Of a stretch of 64,000 nt of DNA, positions 49,436-58,104 are shown in pieces. The notes under the pieces are model-generated. The model was not told where the DNA came from, made no database searches, and worked only from the letters and a program-made list of their open reading frames with translations. The translations under genes were made by a program, and so were the position numbers. Location of the stretch: the NCBI RefSeq assembly GCF_030580655.1, contig NZ_JAUQTB010000001.1, positions 248,001 through 312,000 on the forward strand. The letters are read 5' to 3'. The first letter of the stretch is position 1, and each line of letters begins with the position of its first letter. This DNA is from Paenibacillus lacisoli (GTDB lineage: Bacteria; Bacillota; Bacilli; Paenibacillales; Paenibacillaceae).

Positions 49436-50292
49436 TCATTCACCCATATCACTGTATTGTCGGACCAGATATCCAGATTCACCTCATGATCCAGCAATCC
49501 CATTTCATGGGCATAACGGAAATAGAGGGCTAGTCCCTTCTGTTCCTTCTCTCCAAAATCATAACATAAATTGGTGAAGTATTGCTCCCAATACAGGGCA
49601 TCCCCTCCAACAGACTCCTGTGCAGCTATTACGACAGGCTGGAGATCGGCAAGACTGAGGCGCTTGCTCTCCCGGAACGCAGCGGCAATCTCGGCTACGG
49701 CTTCCGGCTTGTGAAGAGCGGCACTTTTCTGAACTGCCCATACAGCAAAGGTCATACTGTGACCCGTCCAATCTTTCCACACCCTGCCCAGGTCAGTCAC
49801 AATATAATTATGGTCGCTCCATGAGGCCTTGATGGCATGGTCCCCGATTAGAAGCGCTGCATCTGCGTTCTCCATCATCTTCTCAAGCTCGGGTTCACTG
49901 TCAAAATAAGCAGGCTTTCCTTCGAACGCTTTCTCCAATAATATTTTGAGCAGGTTGACTGAAGTAGCCGATGTGTTAGTCAGTGCAATCCGTCCGTTCG
50001 CCACTTCCTCTATCGGTTTGCGGGAGAAGAGCAGAATAGACTTCACGTCTCCGTCGGCACTGACCGACAGATCCGGAAGCAGCAGCAGTTTCTCCGAGAC
50101 CGAAGCATAGGCAAAAGAAGACATGGCACTGATATCAAGCAGACCGGCATGAACCCTGCGGTTCAGCCCGGCCGGTATGTCGGTGACCAGTTCCACGTTA
50201 TGCAGCCCGGCCGGATCAAAGTAATGAAAAATCGGCCATGCATTGGTGTATTGGATTTTACCAACGGTGGTTATAGAATCAGGTTGCATCAT
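49432..50292 (-). CDS. mqnA: Chorismate dehydratase MqnA (futalosine menaquinone pathway)
   Basis: A 286-residue periplasmic-binding-like fold protein of the MqnA family. TTVGKIQYTNAWPIFHYF at the N-terminus, SSFAYASVSE, IALTNTSATSVNLLKILL and ALLIGDHAIKASW are typical. It dehydrates chorismate to 3-enolpyruvylbenzoate, the first step of the futalosine route. The ATG at 50292 follows GGGGAGAGTGAAC; a second ATG is one codon later. It sits inside the hep-men cluster that in B. subtilis carries no mqn gene. Confidence 0.88.
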   Translation of the reverse strand: MMQPDSITTVGKIQYTNAWPIFHYFDPAGLHNVELVTDIPAGLNRRVHAGLLDISAMSSFAYASVSEKLLLLPDLSVSADGDVKSILLFSRKPIEEVANGRIALTNTSATSVNLLKILLEKAFEGKPAYFDSEPELEKMMENADAALLIGDHAIKASWSDHNYIVTDLGRVWKDWTGHSMTFAVWAVQKSAALHKPEAVAEIAAAFRESKRLSLADLQPVVIAAQESVGGDALYWEQYFTNLCYDFGEKEQKGLALYFRYAHEMGLLDHEVNLDIWSDNTVIWVNE

Positions 50293-50896
50293 GTTCACTC
50301 TCCCCCCATCTTGCAAAAAGATTGTGTTCAATCCGCAGGCTGTCCAGCACCTTCCCTACCAGAAACAGCACCAGGTCATCCATGCTGCGCGGATGGAAAT
50401 AAAAGGCCGGCATCGCCGGTATGATTTTGACCTGAAGTCTTGCAAGTTTCAGCATATTCTCCAAATGGATGGCGTGCAGCGGCGTTTCACGAGGCACCAG
50501 GACCAGCGGTCGCCCTTCCTTCATCATGACATCTGCGGCTCTTGCCATCAGATTGTCGGAAGCTCCGCTGGCGATCGAAGACAATGTGCCCATAGAGCAT
50601 GGCATCACGATCATTCCCTCCACCAGAAACGAGCCGCTGGCAATTGAAGCGCCGATATCGCTGACAGGGTGGTAAATGAGAGAACCGGGTCGGCCTCCGA
50701 ACTTGTCGTTCAGGATCCCTTCCCGGTCAGTCACATTCCAATTCATTTCTTCCTTCAGCACACGCCAGCCTGCATTCGAGACGATCAAGTGAACGTCATA
50801 TCCCATATCCAACAGAGTTTCAGTCAGCTTGATCCCGTAGATCGAGCCGCTTGCGCCGGTAATGCCGACGACAAGCCGTTGGTTGCGGCTGTTCAT
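50279..50896 (-). CDS. ubiX: UbiX-family flavin prenyltransferase
   Basis: A 205-residue flavoprotein of the UbiX/Pad1 family. LVVGITGASGSIYGIKL is the FMN/phosphate loop, and PCSMGTLSSIASGASDNL and LVLVPRETPLHAIHLENML are conserved. It makes prenylated FMN for a UbiD-type decarboxylase, here probably the late futalosine-pathway decarboxylase, which is not in this window. It overlaps mqnA by 14 bp. Confidence 0.92.
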   Translation of the reverse strand: MNSRNQRLVVGITGASGSIYGIKLTETLLDMGYDVHLIVSNAGWRVLKEEMNWNVTDREGILNDKFGGRPGSLIYHPVSDIGASIASGSFLVEGMIVMPCSMGTLSSIASGASDNLMARAADVMMKEGRPLVLVPRETPLHAIHLENMLKLARLQVKIIPAMPAFYFHPRSMDDLVLFLVGKVLDSLRIEHNLFARWGESEHDAT

Positions 50897-51768
50897 CAGT
50901 AATGCTGCACCACCAAATCAATTAGAGTAAACGAGAACACCACGATGCTCAGTACGCCGTTCAAGGTAAAAAAGGCAGTCTGCAGACGGCTCAAGTCCTT
51001 CGGCGATACAATATGGTGCTCGTAGAACAAAATAATGTACGAAATAATCATGCCGATTCCGTACCACCAGCTTAGGTTAGCCGCAAACAGCAGCACTACA
51101 AAGCCGATAGCCGTCAGGATATGGAAGAACCGGGCAATCTTAAGTGCACCTTCCAGACCAAAGCGGGCCGGAATAGAATACACTCCTTCCTTCTGGTCAA
51201 AGTCAATATCCTGGCAGGCATAAATAATATCGAATCCGGCGGTCCATAAAGCGACCGTAAGATAAAAGACAATAGCTGTCCAATCGATCTGTCCTGTAAC
51301 GGCAACCCAGCCGCCGAGCGGTGCAAGACCGATCGTCAGACCCAGCACGACATGACACAGCCAGGTGAACCGTTTGGTATACGAATAGAATACCAGCATA
51401 AACAAGGCAACCGGGAACAGCTTCAGCGCCAGCGGGCTGAGCTTATAGGAAGCCCAGAACAAAAGGATCAGGCAGACGATCGAAAAGACGATAACCTCGG
51501 CAGACTTCAGCAGCCCTGCCGGGATGGCACGTTTGGCTGTCCGCGGGTTCTTGCCGTCAATTACCTGATCAATCATGCGGTTAAATCCGAATGCAGCGCT
51601 GCGTGCTCCAAACATGGCCAGAAGCACCCAGCCAATCTGAGCCCAGCTCGGGAGATGTCCGCTGACTACGGCCGAGCCGAGTACAGCGCCCATAAAAGCA
51701 AAAGGTAAAGCAAAAACGGTATGTTCTATTTTGATCATTTCCAGAAAGATGCCTATTTTCTTAAACAT
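50896..51768 (-). CDS. mqnP: UbiA-family prenyltransferase, probably menaquinone MqnP
   Basis: A 290-residue integral membrane prenyltransferase. Motifs are FGFNRMIDQVIDGKNPRTAKRAIPAG (first aspartate motif) and YACQDIDFDQKEGVYSIPARFG (second). Eight or nine hydrophobic helices are seen. In futalosine genomes this gene, MqnP, attaches the prenyl tail from HepS/HepT. It was named by neighbours mqnA and ubiX; a UbiA role is the alternative. GGAG lies 7 nt before the ATG. Confidence 0.85.
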   Translation of the reverse strand: MFKKIGIFLEMIKIEHTVFALPFAFMGAVLGSAVVSGHLPSWAQIGWVLLAMFGARSAAFGFNRMIDQVIDGKNPRTAKRAIPAGLLKSAEVIVFSIVCLILLFWASYKLSPLALKLFPVALFMLVFYSYTKRFTWLCHVVLGLTIGLAPLGGWVAVTGQIDWTAIVFYLTVALWTAGFDIIYACQDIDFDQKEGVYSIPARFGLEGALKIARFFHILTAIGFVVLLFAANLSWWYGIGMIISYIILFYEHHIVSPKDLSRLQTAFFTLNGVLSIVVFSFTLIDLVVQHY

Positions 51769-52489
51769 GCTGATTCTCCTTGATTCCAATATGCAGCGCT
51801 GCGATGCCACCCGTCAGAGGATAGGCTTCGACTTGCTGCAAACCGGTTTCACGGAAAATAGCGGCCAACTCCTCTCTTCCAGGGAACGTCACCAGCGAAT
51901 CGGGAAGCCACTTGTACTGCTCATAACGTTTGGCAAAAAGCTTACCCAGCGATGGCAGTATGTTCTGAAAGTAAAAATAATAAAGACCCTTGAAAGGCTG
52001 CCATGTCGGCTTGGACAACTCCAGACAAACTACACGTCCACCTGGCTTCACCACTCGCTGCATTTCTTGAAGTACCTGACGAAGATCAGGCACATTGCGC
52101 AGACCGAAGCCAATAGTCGCATAATCAAAGCTGTTATCCTCATAAGGAAGACTCATTGCATTCCCTTGTACAAGCGTAATCTGCTTGCCGCGGGACTGCT
52201 GATCGATCTTATACTGTCCAACGTCCAGCATATTGCGGCTGAAGTCCAGGCCAACGATGTGACCACTTTCACTTGCCTGGGCCATGCTAAGCGTCCAATC
52301 GCAAGTACCGCAGCATAAATCGATGGCTGTGTCACCCGGCCTCATGTCCATTTTCCTCATGGTTAATTTCCTCCAGGCTTTGTGCCTGCGGAAACTGAGG
52401 ATATCGTTCATGACATCGTATTTACCTGCAATACTCTCGAACACTTCATGAACAAATTGCTCTTTTGGTTTTGCTTTGTTTGTCCCCAT
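51761..52489 (-). CDS. menG: Demethylmenaquinone methyltransferase
   Basis: A 242-residue UbiE/MenG SAM methyltransferase. It methylates demethylmenaquinone as the last step of menaquinone synthesis. Motif I is AIDLCCGTCDWTLSMA, where B. subtilis has an alanine in place of the cysteine, and DNSFDYATIGFGLRNVPDLRQVL is typical of the family. It overlaps the MqnP gene by 8 bp and lies between hepS and the mqn genes. Confidence 0.95.
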   Translation of the reverse strand: MGTNKAKPKEQFVHEVFESIAGKYDVMNDILSFRRHKAWRKLTMRKMDMRPGDTAIDLCCGTCDWTLSMAQASESGHIVGLDFSRNMLDVGQYKIDQQSRGKQITLVQGNAMSLPYEDNSFDYATIGFGLRNVPDLRQVLQEMQRVVKPGGRVVCLELSKPTWQPFKGLYYFYFQNILPSLGKLFAKRYEQYKWLPDSLVTFPGREELAAIFRETGLQQVEAYPLTGGIAALHIGIKENQHV

Positions 52490-52498
52490 CTCTTCACC

Positions 52499-53365
52499 TC
52501 AACCTTCACGTACAACCGAATGGGATGCATGCAGCAAAACGGTATAGGGGCGGATCGCCTGCAGCAGTTCAGCCTGACCCTCGCTGCCGTGAATATCACG
52601 TACCAGCACTTCGATCCTGTCGACGGAACGCTGCAGCTGTTCACGGATTTGGTGACCGACAGCATATTTGGCGACAAGCTTGTCCCATTCCTGCTGATTC
52701 ATCATTCCCCCGGCCAGCTTACCCTGCTCTTCCTGACTGCCTTGCTCCATGATGATCCAACGCGTATAGCTGAACAGGGAATCGGCAGGCTTCCCGACCG
52801 CATCCAGTTCCCCGGCCAGTGTCTCACTGCGGCTGAATTCTTCCAGAAGAAGTTCCCAGATCCGAAGGTCATCATCGTTCATTAGACTGGAAAAAGAAAG
52901 AAACAGCTGCATCTTCAGCTGCACCATTTCACGCAAATATGTTTCAGCCTGCATCCATGAACTCGTCATGGCCTTGTAGAGACTCATTTTGCGGGCATTT
53001 ACCTCACAGACAGCTTCACTCAACCTGGAGATTGCATCAATCTGTCCCGCCTGAGCCAGAAGCTGATAGAAACGGCTGCTGAAATAATCACCGGCCAGCA
53101 CCTTCAACTGTCTTGACCGCATGTCGCTCTCCGGACGGTTCTCTTTGGCCACATCGATCAGATCATGGGTATCCATAGCCATCTGTACGAGAGAAGTCGA
53201 CAGTGCGTACAGCTCTTCCTGATTCTGCTGCAGGCTGCTGCGCTCCAGAAAAACAGCCAGAAGCCTTGCTCGGCTGTCCGGCTGGGCAGGCAGATCAGTA
53301 TGCCGCTGTATCATATCGTATTCTATATATTTGTCTGTAAGTTGATCTACGCGATACGGTTTCAT
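52499..53365 (-). CDS. hepS: Heptaprenyl diphosphate synthase component I
   Basis: A 288-residue HepS-like subunit, helical and without aspartate motifs, which guides chain length with HepT. HTDLPAQPDSRARLL, MAMDTHDLIDVAKE and LKVLAGDYFSSRFYQLLAQ match the family. The ATG at 53365 has GGAGG 6 nt upstream; longer starts to 53443 lack a good site. It begins the hepS-menG-mqnP-ubiX-mqnA-hepT unit. Confidence 0.88.
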   Translation of the reverse strand: MKPYRVDQLTDKYIEYDMIQRHTDLPAQPDSRARLLAVFLERSSLQQNQEELYALSTSLVQMAMDTHDLIDVAKENRPESDMRSRQLKVLAGDYFSSRFYQLLAQAGQIDAISRLSEAVCEVNARKMSLYKAMTSSWMQAETYLREMVQLKMQLFLSFSSLMNDDDLRIWELLLEEFSRSETLAGELDAVGKPADSLFSYTRWIIMEQGSQEEQGKLAGGMMNQQEWDKLVAKYAVGHQIREQLQRSVDRIEVLVRDIHGSEGQAELLQAIRPYTVLLHASHSVVREG

Positions 53366-53512
53366 CCTCAGCCTCCGAGCCAATGCATTCTCAACGATTG
53401 TCAATGTCATAATCCTGTCTATTATAGCATAACTTTCAGACACACGCGACTTGGTATTCCTTTGTCAAAGGTTCCAATCTCAGGATTCATGAAGACATGT
53501 CTTCCGTCTGAT

Positions 53513-54043
53513 TCAGGAACCGGCAAACCGGTAATGCCACAGCGGCGTCACAGCTGCCCTCAGCGTAGACTGCAGCTCCTGCGGAAGCTCTGGATCCTTC
53601 CAGGCAGCCAGCTTCTGCAGCGTAGATGGTGAAACTTCGCCTCGCCGCACGTCGGATGCGATCAGCAGATGGCGGGTTCCGGTCCATTCGTCGACACCGT
53701 CAATACGCAGCATTAGACGGTTGACGTTATTCGTTCTGTCGAGCGTCAGCTCGATGGCTTTGCAGATCAGCCCGTATGCCTCAGCCGGCGAAGCGGAGGC
53801 GCTGCTGATTTTGAGATCAAGCGTAAGAACGTCCTTCTCCCATTCCACCGCTGCGACTGGCAGCCCGGAGCCTGCCAACACATCGACCAGATTTGCGTTA
53901 CTCAGTGTAATTGTGTTCTGCTGATTCATGACGGTTCTGGCTTCCGCACTATGATTTCGCAAACTTTCTGAGAGAGCATTAAGCAGAAGGACAACCGCCG
54001 AGGTTAACAGCAGTGCTCCTGTGAGTATGGTCCAGGGCCTCAT
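53513..54043 (-). CDS. Unrecognised 176-residue membrane-anchored protein
   Basis: The family is not recognised. Residues about 5-23 are hydrophobic (ILTGALLLTSAVVLLLNAL), then a soluble outside domain follows with alternating strands and helices (VEWEKDVLTLDLKISSAS, YGLICKAIELTLDR). It lies between mtrB and hepS, where B. subtilis has no such gene. The layout does not show a role. Confidence 0.55.
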   Translation of the reverse strand: MRPWTILTGALLLTSAVVLLLNALSESLRNHSAEARTVMNQQNTITLSNANLVDVLAGSGLPVAAVEWEKDVLTLDLKISSASASPAEAYGLICKAIELTLDRTNNVNRLMLRIDGVDEWTGTRHLLIASDVRRGEVSPSTLQKLAAWKDPELPQELQSTLRAAVTPLWHYRFAGS

Positions 54044-54114
54044 CCTATTCCCCCTCCCCCTTACACTGATTAGCTTGTACGCAACAGCAAGGGTCCATAC
54101 TACATTCTACAACG

Positions 54115-54136
54115 AAAAAAAGCAGGCTATGCCTGC
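54115..54136 (-). terminator. Terminator after mtrB
   Basis: GCAGG pairs with CCTGC around a 5-nt loop, followed on the minus strand by at least seven T. The stem is short but the tail is strong. Confidence 0.7.
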
Positions 54137-54147
54137 ATTTTTACATA

Positions 54148-54375
54148 TCAGCTATCCGCTTCGATAACGCCGTGCTTGGTGATTACAGTTGCTTTACCCC
54201 GAATTTTGACAGCGGATGTATGTTCAGTAAACTGCGCAATCAGCACTTCCCCTTTGCCCAGCTTCTCCGTATGATGAAAACGGGTATCCTGGCCGCGGGT
54301 CATCCCGATGACCTGAACGCCATTGTCATGTGCCTTAACTACAAAAATATCTCCATTCATCTCATTTTCCATCAT
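54148..54375 (-). CDS. mtrB: Trp RNA-binding attenuation protein (TRAP)
   Basis: A 75-residue TRAP subunit. [52 protein letters not shown] covers the tryptophan pocket and the RNA-binding Lys-Lys-Arg face (split here only for reading: [30 protein letters not shown]). Eleven subunits form a ring that binds NAG repeats with tryptophan and lets the trp terminator form. GGAGG stands 4 nt before the first and 7 nt before the second ATG. folE/mtrA, its partner in B. subtilis, is absent here. Confidence 0.93.
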   Translation of the reverse strand: MMENEMNGDIFVVKAHDNGVQVIGMTRGQDTRFHHTEKLGKGEVLIAQFTEHTSAVKIRGKATVITKHGVIEADS

Positions 54376-54450
54376 GTTACCTCCTGTCTCTGCTCATCTC
54401 ATCCTCGTGTATCATGCCGGTGCACAATATCCGGCTTCAATAGTTAACAT

Positions 54451-54487
54451 AAAAAGGCCGTGAACATCAAATGGTCACGGTCTTTTT
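54451..54487. terminator. Bidirectional terminator after hbs
   Basis: AAAAAGGCCGTGA pairs with TCACGGTCTTTTT (one G-U). Tails are T-rich on both strands. It follows the hbs stop by 24 bases. Confidence 0.88.
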
Positions 54488-54510
54488 GGGCAATGGAATA
54501 TGTAGAAATC

Positions 54511-54783
54511 TTATTTAATTCCGTCTTTGAGCGCTTTACCTGGTTTGAATGCAGGGATTTTGCTCGCAGGAATTTCGATTTCTTCTCCTGTTTGCGGGTT
54601 ACGGCCTTTACGGGCGGAACGTTCGCGCACTTCAAAGTTACCAAAACCCACCAGCTGCACTTTGTCTCCACTCTGCAGAGCACCGGAGATAGCCTCAAAC
54701 ACAGCATCTACCGCTTTGGTTACGTCCTTTTTGGACAGCTCAGTCGTTTCAGAAACCTGATTGATCAAATCGGATTTGTTCAT
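54511..54783 (-). CDS. hbs: DNA-binding protein HU
   Basis: A 90-residue [22 protein letters not shown] is the helical part and [24 protein letters not shown] the DNA-binding arm with the conserved Asn-Pro intercalating residues. It compacts and bends DNA. GGAGG precedes the ATG. Single monocistronic unit with its own terminator; position before mtrB matches B. subtilis. Confidence 0.98.
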   Translation of the reverse strand: MNKSDLINQVSETTELSKKDVTKAVDAVFEAISGALQSGDKVQLVGFGNFEVRERSARKGRNPQTGEEIEIPASKIPAFKPGKALKDGIK

Positions 54784-54903
54784 GTATATTCACCTCCTGC
54801 CTAATTTTACATTCCCGAATGGTCCGGGCCAAATATATCCGGTAAGTCAAGAATATATTTAGACGTGTTAACTTTGTTGCCGTTTTACCGCAGTTTATAC
54901 GTG

Positions 54904-54933
54904 ATTATGCTTATTTTAGCTGATATTACCCAA
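54904..54933 (-). promoter_or_regulatory. Possible hbs promoter
   Basis: The minus strand has TTGGGT, an 18-nt spacer and CATAAT. It gives a leader of about 110 nt. B. subtilis hbs has several promoters, so others may exist in the 54784-55017 gap. Confidence 0.35.
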
Positions 54934-55017
54934 AATGGCATAACACACTAAGGCGCGGAACAAGATTTATAGTAATACAGACCCGGTACAATTTCAAGTG
55001 CGGCAGCATTTGAACAG

Positions 55018-55052
55018 CAAAAAGCCACAGAGAGCGCGGCTCTCTGCGGCTT
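55018..55052 (-). terminator. Terminator after spoIVA
   Basis: AAGCCGCAGAGAGC pairs with GCTCTCTGTGGCTT on the minus strand (wobbles allowed) around a 3-nt loop, followed by TTTTT. It starts 33 bases after the spoIVA stop. Confidence 0.85.
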
Positions 55053-55085
55053 ACCAAGGCCATCCGCCGGCGGACCGGCGCAGCA

Positions 55086-56564
55086 TTACAGGATGATGGC
55101 GATCAGACCGCCTGATCCTTCGTTGATGATACGGCCCAGTGTTTCCTGAAGCTTGTATCTCGCATTGTCCGGCATCATGGCGATTTTGCCCTGGATACCC
55201 TCTCGGACGATGGAGTGAAGCGAGCGACCGAACATATCAGATTCCCAGATTTTAATCGGGTCATTCTCAAAGTCCTGTACCAGATAGCGTACCAACTCTT
55301 CACTTTGCTTCTCTGTTCCAATGATCGGAGCAAATTCGGACTCCACATCAACCCGAATCATATGAATAGACGGTGCTGTTGCTTTGAGTCTGACACCGAA
55401 CTTAGTTCCATGACGTATGAGCTCCGGCTCATCCAGCGCCATTTCGGCTAGAGAAGGGGCTGCGATCCCGTAACCGGTCGTTTTCACCATCTCAAGCGCT
55501 TCAGCGAAGCGGTCATATTCACGTTTGGCATGCGTGAACTCCTGCATCAGCTGCAGCAGATGATCTTTACCGCGAATCTCCATACCGACCACTTCCACCA
55601 GGATTTGGTCATAGAGCTCATCAGGGGCGTACAGGTCAATCTCCGCCACACCTTGACCCATGTTCATGCCGCTGAGACCGGCACGGTCGATAAAGTCATA
55701 TTCCACAAACTGGGACACGACGCGGTCAACATCACGGAGTCTGCGGATATCCTTAACGGTATCACGTACCGAATTCTCGTAGTTGCTGCGAAGCCAGTGA
55801 TTCTCGTTCAGCACCATCACCCAGCTCGGGAGATTCACGTTTACCTCATGTACCGGAAATTCGTAGAGAACTTCGCGCAGAACACCGGTCACATCTTCTT
55901 CCGACATGGTTGCTGCACTGAGTGTCATTACCGGTATGTCGTATTTGGCGGCAAGTTCACTGCGCAGCTGGAGAGCTTCCTCACTCTTTGGGCGGGTTGA
56001 GTTAATGATGAGAACAAACGGTTTGCCGACCTCTTTGAGCTCCTCAATGACACGCTCTTCTGACTCGACGTATGAGCTGCGCGGAATCTCGGCAATGGAG
56101 CCGTCCGTAGTAACCACGACCCCAAGTGTGGAGTGCTCCTGAATGACCTTGCGAGTGCCGATTTCAGCAGCCTCCTGGAATGGAATCGGGTCCTCGAACC
56201 AAGGCGTCGAGATCATTCTCGGTCCGTTCTCATCTTCATAGCCTTTGGCACCTTCCACAGCGTAACCGACACAATCGACGAGACGGACATTGACCTCCAG
56301 CCCTTCCGTTACCTTGATCTGCACCGCACTATTCGGTACAAATTTGGGTTCGGTTGTCATGATCGTTTTGCCGGCTGCACTCTGTGGCAGCTCATCTACG
56401 GCTCGTACCCGGTCTGCTTCATTCGTAATGTTCGGCAGAACGATCGTTTCCATAAATCTCTTAATAAACGTTGATTTGCCCGTACGGACTGCGCCGACGA
56501 CCCCCAGATAAATATCCCCTCCGGTGCGCTCGGCAATGTCCTTGAAAATGTCTACTTTCTCCAA
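55086..56564 (-). CDS. spoIVA: Stage IV sporulation protein A
   Basis: A 492-residue ATPase that polymerises on the forespore and anchors the spore coat. The Walker A is GVVGAVRTGKSTF near residue 21-33; ELPQSAAGKTIMTTEPKF and DCVGYAVEGAKGYEDE follow, and the C-terminus ends GSGGLIAIIL as in B. subtilis. The start is a TTG at 56564 with AGGAGGGG 6 nt upstream, which may hold down translation. It was expected here between gpsA and hbs. Confidence 0.97.
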   Translation of the reverse strand: MEKVDIFKDIAERTGGDIYLGVVGAVRTGKSTFIKRFMETIVLPNITNEADRVRAVDELPQSAAGKTIMTTEPKFVPNSAVQIKVTEGLEVNVRLVDCVGYAVEGAKGYEDENGPRMISTPWFEDPIPFQEAAEIGTRKVIQEHSTLGVVVTTDGSIAEIPRSSYVESEERVIEELKEVGKPFVLIINSTRPKSEEALQLRSELAAKYDIPVMTLSAATMSEEDVTGVLREVLYEFPVHEVNVNLPSWVMVLNENHWLRSNYENSVRDTVKDIRRLRDVDRVVSQFVEYDFIDRAGLSGMNMGQGVAEIDLYAPDELYDQILVEVVGMEIRGKDHLLQLMQEFTHAKREYDRFAEALEMVKTTGYGIAAPSLAEMALDEPELIRHGTKFGVRLKATAPSIHMIRVDVESEFAPIIGTEKQSEELVRYLVQDFENDPIKIWESDMFGRSLHSIVREGIQGKIAMMPDNARYKLQETLGRIINEGSGGLIAIIL

Positions 56565-56910
56565 TGAAATCCCCTCCTCAAATGGTTCCGAAGGAAAAAT
56601 GCTTTTAAGAGCATCCGCTTCGTGTTCAATCAGAAGACTTGATCCCTAAAGGCGGTAGAACAGCCTTTTGAATGCCCGGAAGTCGTCCGCCGCCAAAATT
56701 TGTAATCTGATAAAAACGGCGAGAGCGGCGTTAACTCGTACATGCATTTGGACTGGTATCATCATATGTATTCGGAATGAACAATATGACGGTTTTCTCC
56801 CGACGGTACATGCACCGCCCTAGTGTCCATCCCCTTCTTCGCTGCTTCCACAGAGGAATATATGAGCGGAAATGCGAAAGTATGATTGAAAAAATGATTG
56901 TAGACGTGCA
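56565..56910. other. Non-coding gap upstream of spoIVA
   Basis: The gap to the ferredoxin gene is over 400 bases. I see no convincing gene: plus-strand frames have no ribosome sites. A 9-base direct repeat GTACATGCA occurs at 56738-56746 and 56806-56814. The spoIVA promoter must lie here but I cannot place a sigma-E site with confidence. Confidence 0.4.
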
Positions 56911-56912
56911 CG

Positions 56913-56952
56913 AAAAACCCTCTTCGGGCAGTTCTCTCCCGGAAGAGGGTTT
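56913..56952 (-). terminator. Terminator after the ferredoxin gene
   Basis: AAACCCTCTTC pairs with GAAGAGGGTTT around a loop with a GGGAG/CTCCC-like inner part, followed on the minus strand by five T. It follows the ferredoxin stop by 26 bases. Confidence 0.88.
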
Positions 56953-56977
56953 CATTCAACCGTATGCTGTTACCCGG

Positions 56978-57325
56978 TTACCATAATGTATCTTCCTGCT
57001 GCTGCTCCAGCTGCTTGCGCACTGCTGCCTTCAGCCGGTCCTCAGGAACTTCAACGGTCAGGGATTCTCTGATTTTTGCCTGACAAGACAGTCTGATCCC
57101 GTCTTTAACCGATCCCCCAAGCTTCAGAAGCTCTCCTGGAGACGGCGGTGATACTTTATCCGACATTCCGTCAGGCAGCTTCACTTTGCACATCAGACAG
57201 CCCATTTTGCCGTCACATCTCGTCTGGATAGGAACAGCCGCTCTGCGTGCAGCCTGTAAGACCGTTGTGTCCTTCTTCACTTGGGCCTGCTTGCCAGCGG
57301 GCAGGAATGTGATTGAATATGCCAT
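56978..57325 (-). CDS. [2Fe-2S] ferredoxin
   Basis: A 115-residue plant- or adrenodoxin-type ferredoxin. The four ligands are in TRCDGKMGCLMCKV (C-x5-C-x2-C) and RLSCQAKI. It starts AYSITFLPAGKQAQVKKDTTVLQAAR. It carries electrons for an unknown partner. The ATG at 57325 has AGAGG 6 nt upstream. B. subtilis does not have this gene next to spoIVA. Confidence 0.88.
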   Translation of the reverse strand: MAYSITFLPAGKQAQVKKDTTVLQAARRAAVPIQTRCDGKMGCLMCKVKLPDGMSDKVSPPSPGELLKLGGSVKDGIRLSCQAKIRESLTVEVPEDRLKAAVRKQLEQQQEDTLW

Positions 57326-57368
57326 AAGGGGCCTCTCTTTCTTCATCAAGCTGCAGGACCGTTGTCCT

Positions 57369-57971
57369 TCAGCTTAACAAGGATTCCAGAAGTTTGCACT
57401 GCTTGACTGTCATACTGTTACGCCGCTGGATCAGATCCAGAACAGGACGATGCGCCTGGAGATCTGATTTCATTGTCGCAGCTATCGGCTCATAACGGTC
57501 TTCTCGGCCGCGGAAGATGTTGAATATCAATTCATGGCTCAGGGGAGTCAGATAAATACGAGCCTCGTCAAGAAGCAGACAGGGTGCGTACGGTATCAGC
57601 ACATGCTCTACCTCCATACGGTATGACGCATCTGGCGGCAGTACCTGAAAATCCCCAACCAGCTCTACGGAAAAGCGATGAACCTGATAATGACTCAGCA
57701 AAGAGGAGTAAATTCCGTTCCGATCCTGCAGCTGCACATCTGTCATCCTTCCAGGAGGCTTCAGATGCAGCTTTTTGGCCATTTCCATATCCGCATATAC
57801 ATCAATATCCCTTGGAGGCTCCGCCAGCTCAACACCCTGTACAAGCAGACTCGTACTGCCTCCGACCACCCAGCTGTACTCTGGATCACCCCATGTTTCA
57901 TGCAGCGTTCTCAGCCCTTCAGCCAAATCCTCTTGTTTGCGAAGCTGTTCAGGCGCTTGAAATGACTTCAT
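57369..57971 (-). CDS. Nucleotidyltransferase-fold-like protein
   Basis: A 200-residue protein whose N-terminal part reads WVVGGSTSLLVQG and PPRDIDVYAD. This GGS...DID pattern is typical of minimal nucleotidyltransferases such as those of the AbiEii or kanamycin type. The C-terminal half is all-alpha/beta without further known motifs. The ATG at 57971 has GGGG 9 nt upstream. It was probably added to the spoIVA-gpsA interval. Whether it is active is not known. Confidence 0.6.
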   Translation of the reverse strand: MKSFQAPEQLRKQEDLAEGLRTLHETWGDPEYSWVVGGSTSLLVQGVELAEPPRDIDVYADMEMAKKLHLKPPGRMTDVQLQDRNGIYSSLLSHYQVHRFSVELVGDFQVLPPDASYRMEVEHVLIPYAPCLLLDEARIYLTPLSHELIFNIFRGREDRYEPIAATMKSDLQAHRPVLDLIQRRNSMTVKQCKLLESLLS

Positions 57972-58057
57972 AATGATGTCCCCGCCCTCTATTTTGATTT
58001 TTATGCTTTTTACAAGTATACCATTATGTAAACAATTACGCTGTTCAGACAAACAGA

Positions 58058-58087
58058 CAAAAATACCCCCGGATCTTGATCCGGAGG
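58058..58087 (-). terminator. Terminator after the spoVIF-like gene
   Basis: CCTCCGGATC pairs with GATCCGGGGG on the minus strand, followed by TATTTTT. It starts 18 bases after the stop codon. Confidence 0.75.
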
Positions 58088-58104
58088 CATCTGGAGCTGA
58101 AACC

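Noticed and set aside
56777-56986. 69-codon plus-strand ORF before the ferredoxin gene
   Set aside because: It runs through a strong terminator hairpin and lacks a ribosome site.
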